A stretch of DNA of 64,000 nt from Galaxea fascicularis (taxonomy: Eukaryota; Cnidaria; Anthozoa; Scleractinia; Euphylliidae): contig OX419345.1 of the NCBI GenBank assembly GCA_948470475.1, positions 16,508,363 through 16,572,362 of the forward strand, read 5' to 3'. Positions within the stretch are counted from its first letter, which is position 1. The number at the start of each line of letters is the position of its first letter. This document shows, piece after piece, positions 61,814-64,000 of this stretch. The position numbers and the translations under genes were made by a program. The notes beneath the pieces are model-generated. The model did not search any database, was not told the DNA's origin, and saw only the letters and a list, made by a program, of their open reading frames with translations.

Positions 61814-63006
61814 CGGTTTTCCTCCACGTACTCCAGTTTCCAAATTTCCAAATTTCAATTCAATCTTGAATGCACAGACATCTTTGAACAAGACATAGTT
61901 CCCTTGAGTTCCTTGTTGTTTCATGGGTAAACAGATTACAGTGACATTTTTTTTTACAGAAGTGGTTTGAGTTATCAAGGGTTAAACTCATCAACAATAG
62001 ATGAGCTTGGGGAAGGTGCCTGGAAAGATGGTGGGGCCTCGAGCACCGGAGCCGAGCGCGTAGGGTAACCCTGACAACCCTGTGAGCGGCAACCACCAGG
62101 CACCGTCACACTGACAAAAGACAGTGGAACCATGATACTTACCACATACTTACCGGAAAAAGGGGGAGGGAAGGGCGGGGAGTAAAGTCGCCAAGCACCG
62201 TCGAAAAGGCAAAAGTGCACGTGCAAATGAGTTGACCTCAAAACCCGAGCTGTAAAACCACGCGACCCCCTGCAGATCCCCACCACTGCGCATGACCGAG
62301 ACAAGGGAAACCCCAGACCAGCATTGTTTCTCGTTTAACTTAGCTTAAATTACATTTAACCACATTAAAATTATGAGAATATGGCCTGAAAGGAAAAATA
62401 GATCACTTTGAGGTAGCGGGAGGCTCAAGTCATCAAAGGTGTGAGTTATTGAGGGTAAAATTGCAGTAAATGTAAGGAGTAAATCTGGGGGAAATCAGTG
62501 TTGGTTCAAGTTAGCGCAAGGTTTGAGTTATCAGGAGTCAACTGTATATATTAGATTGTAGAACATTGAAGGACCTAAAATAAAATTAATGCTCTCATTA
62601 CTGGTAATCTTTTTTTTGTCAACAGATATATAGCTCATGCATTCAATTTCTTCTTGTATCCCCAGTCCTTTGGACCTTTAGATTGCAGGTTTCTTTGTCA
62701 GGTACTAAATAATTTAGTTGCAGCATTTTATTGCATTGCACCTCTTTTAAGGCAACAGGCAGACCAACTCTTCTTTAAAGTCATAAATTAGTGCAGATTA
62801 TTATTGTTTTGTATGTATGATTACCAATGATAATACCTCTTCAAAACTGTTTTTGATATCCAGCTAAGTCACTCAAGCTTTGCACTTCCATATTAAACTA
62901 AGTTATCCATAACCCAACTTTATGATCCTGGGTTATAGTGAATTTAATGGTTTTGTAGGCATCAAGCCTGGAATTTTTATGTCAGCACAACTTTGACTAT
63001 AATAAG
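58295..63006 (+). CDS. PNLDC1: PNLDC1/PARN-family 3'-5' exonuclease, 5' part
   Basis: Exons 58,295-58,373, 58,876-58,927, 60,460-60,533, 60,849-60,888, 62,626-62,701 and 62,959-63,006 join in phase and give the first 123 residues. The gene continues past the window. It starts MVEVVRNNFEDLFPEIKKAI. AIDTEFTGL carries the first Asp and Glu of the DEDD catalytic set of CAF1-type deadenylases. RYKKLKKTASQFLISQFG, NKYIAHAFNFFLYPQSFG and LEFLCQHNFDYNK match the family's N-terminal fold. FG-x-LD and QASS agree better with PNLDC1 than PARN (judged from memory). PNLDC1 trims the 3' ends of pre-piRNAs at the mitochondrial surface in animals; the membrane anchor would lie in the unseen C-terminus. The introns hold a SINE and a hammerhead-bearing palindrome. 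Confidence 0.85.
58759..58781. repeat. (GAT)n microsatellite
   Basis: About seven perfect TGA/GAT units, with looser CATCATC repeats about 60 bases upstream, in intron 1 of the PNLDC1-like gene. Confidence 0.75.
61240..61284 (-). ncRNA. Hammerhead-ribozyme-like core, left arm
   Basis: The complementary copy on the minus strand: CTGATGA at 61,278-61,272 and GAAAC at 61,253-61,249, with the same stem II and minimal stem III as the right arm. Stem I is again uncertain. Confidence 0.45.
61455..61499 (+). ncRNA. Hammerhead-ribozyme-like core, right arm
   Basis: CTGATGA (61,461-61,467), then a stem GGTGTC..GACACC, then GAAAC (61,486-61,490), then ATT and GTC (61,494-61,496). With the usual A-U and C-G pairs, AC-ATT-GT makes a minimal 2-bp stem III, and GTC would be the cleavage triplet. 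Stem I is unclear. Instead TTTGAC and GTCAAA flank the core and could pair, which would compete with the active fold. Confidence 0.5.
61698..61860 (+). mobile_element. tRNA-derived SINE with conserved central part
   Basis: An A-box-like CAATGGTGAGAGCACTC and a B box GTGTTCGATTCC form the tRNA head. The following GTTGTTGGTTCTC, CTCTGCTCCGAG and CGTACTCCAGTTTCC are the central words shared by a widespread invertebrate SINE group (recalled, not searched). Lies in intron 4 of the PNLDC1-like gene. Confidence 0.75.
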
Positions 63007-64000
63007 GTAAGGGACATGTATTGCTAAATACAGCAGATCAACGGTTAGTTTATGGTGAAAGTGTGAAACTTCAGTCCAGTCAGTAGCTGAGAAAGGTAGC
63101 TGGTAACAATGACTATTAAAAATAAAATTTATTTTTAGCACCCTTTCATTTAAGCAAGTATAATTTAACATAATTTATATAGCGCTGACCCCACTAATTG
63201 ACCAAAGCGCTTTACAATTCATAATAATTATTAAAAAAAAATATATATATATATATAAACCTATTTACAGTCTTCTTTGATCAGTAGCACAATCACCATA
63301 CCCATTTTGGTAACATACCCGAAAAATTTTTTTTTTTTAATTTGTGGCAAAATCACTTCTTTAGCTTTATTTCATGCTCAAACTCTTTTTCTCTGAACTT
63401 CTTTACTCTTTCCCTTATTTACTGCCTCGTTTTTTCCATCTTCAAGGCAATTTTCTTTTCTACTCTTTTTGGGAGCCCGCTTAAGCTGTTTGCTGTTTCC
63501 ATGTTTGCTGAACACGTGCTTTCCTAAGTCGGCGTTTTTCTCTAGCAGCTGCAGCCCTCTTCTCTCTATTGTTCTCGTTGTACTTTTGGTTCTTTTGTTT
63601 ATTCTTTTCGTTCTGTTTTCTTCTCCATTCTTCGATTCGAGAGAGCTTTTCTGGCTTGTTTTAATTTCGAACTCAGACGCGGTATTTACGGATTACTCAA
63701 TTCCCGATAAATCAAATCCCCTGAAAAATGTCTCAGACCTCCCCTATAACATTTCATGAAAGGTTACTAAGCTTTTTCTTCGACACGAAAGCATGGCGTC
63801 TTTACGAAGCAAATTGCGGATGGCTTCTTCGCCCCGCTTTCAATATGGCGTCAGCTTTGCAAAAAACGTGACGACTGAGTCGGAAAGTAATATTATAGCC
63901 GTCTTTAGAGCTTTGAAGACGAAATTATAGCAATAACAAGAGAAACTTATGAGCATTCAGATTTGCTCGGTTCTAGAACCTGGTTGTACCTTGTTTGGAT
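63007..64000. other. 3' edge of window, intron of the PNLDC1-like gene
   Basis: No further exon of the exonuclease was recognised. Seen: a TATATAGCGCT...AAAGCGCTTTACA segment at 63,176-63,218, an (AT)n tract at 63,240-63,257, a minus-strand basic frame at 63,481-63,660 and a short ATG-initiated 45-codon frame at 63,794-63,931 with no motif. Confidence 0.4.
63481..63660 (-). CDS. Basic, Lys/Arg/Asn-rich reading-frame fragment
   Basis: Sixty codons between two stops, with no Met in frame: PEKLSRIEEWRRKQNEKNKQ leads into NREKRAAAAREKRRLRKARV. The helix-forming, strongly basic composition is like the DNA-binding start of some transposon-coded proteins. It may be an exon or a decayed transposon piece; the family is unknown. 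Confidence 0.25.
   Translation of the reverse strand, partial: NKPEKLSRIEEWRRKQNEKNKQKNQKYNENNREKRAAAAREKRRLRKARVQQTWKQQTA

Noticed and set aside
62130..62310. GC-rich block with ATACTTACC twice, like the 5' end of U1 snRNA, and GAGTTGACCTC
   Set aside because: The rest does not fold or align as U1 stem-loops, and the 9-mer may just be splice-donor-complementary chance. A degenerate pseudogene cannot be excluded.
63794..63931. ATG-initiated 45-codon frame (MASLRSKLRMASSPRF) near the window edge
   Set aside because: Too short, no motif, inside the presumed intron of the exonuclease gene.

Overview
The window looks like animal nuclear DNA, most likely from an anthozoan cnidarian such as a stony coral. 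It is AT-rich, the genes have many short exons with GT..AG introns, and there are dense small palindromic MITEs, tRNA-derived SINEs, a Tx1/L1-like LINE and a Penelope-type inverted repeat with hammerhead-ribozyme cores. The taxon is inferred from gene style and repeat families; no search was run. All exon models were built by eye. Splice phases were checked across every junction reported.

Layout. 1-13,000 is mostly gene-poor: a 5'-truncated LINE (2,233-4,284) next to a short minus-strand reading frame, MITEs, a degenerate minisatellite and a SINE. 13,045-19,518 (+) holds a gene with about 36 copies of a 21-22-residue cysteine-containing repeat, followed by two tandem PAM2-like poly(A)-binding-protein docking motifs. 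20,300-26,000 is repeat-rich, with tRNA-Phe-like sequences carrying an extra hairpin and a 62-bp satellite inside a possible 4-kb transposon. 27,787-31,428 (+) is a complete 301-residue gene coding for a TIR domain plus a beta-trefoil-like domain. 32,117-41,143 (-) is a two-exon coiled-coil gene with an apparent one-base frameshift. 41,144-45,270 holds a third tRNA-Phe-like copy and a MITE nested inside another MITE.

45,279-50,267 (+) is a complete 7-exon gene for a 752-residue RAMA-domain protein. 52,970-58,204 (-) is a complete 11-exon gene for a 548-residue protein with an XRCC1 N-terminal domain, a probable SUMO-interacting motif and two UBZ4-type zinc fingers, with no BRCT domain. Only 90 bases away, head to head, 58,295-63,006 and beyond (+) is the 5' part of a PNLDC1/PARN-family 3'-5' exonuclease gene. 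The two share a short intergenic promoter with an E2F-type site and a CACGTG E-box.

The last block therefore groups a probable DNA-break-repair adaptor, a probable pre-piRNA trimmer and a RAMA protein of the kind known from meiotic ANKRD31. That a germline or genome-defence theme links them is inference. The most unusual items are the repeat/PAM2 protein, the XRCC1-NTD/SIM/UBZ4 architecture, the TIR/beta-trefoil protein, the hairpin-inserted tRNA-Phe family, the hammerhead-bearing palindrome and the nested MITE.
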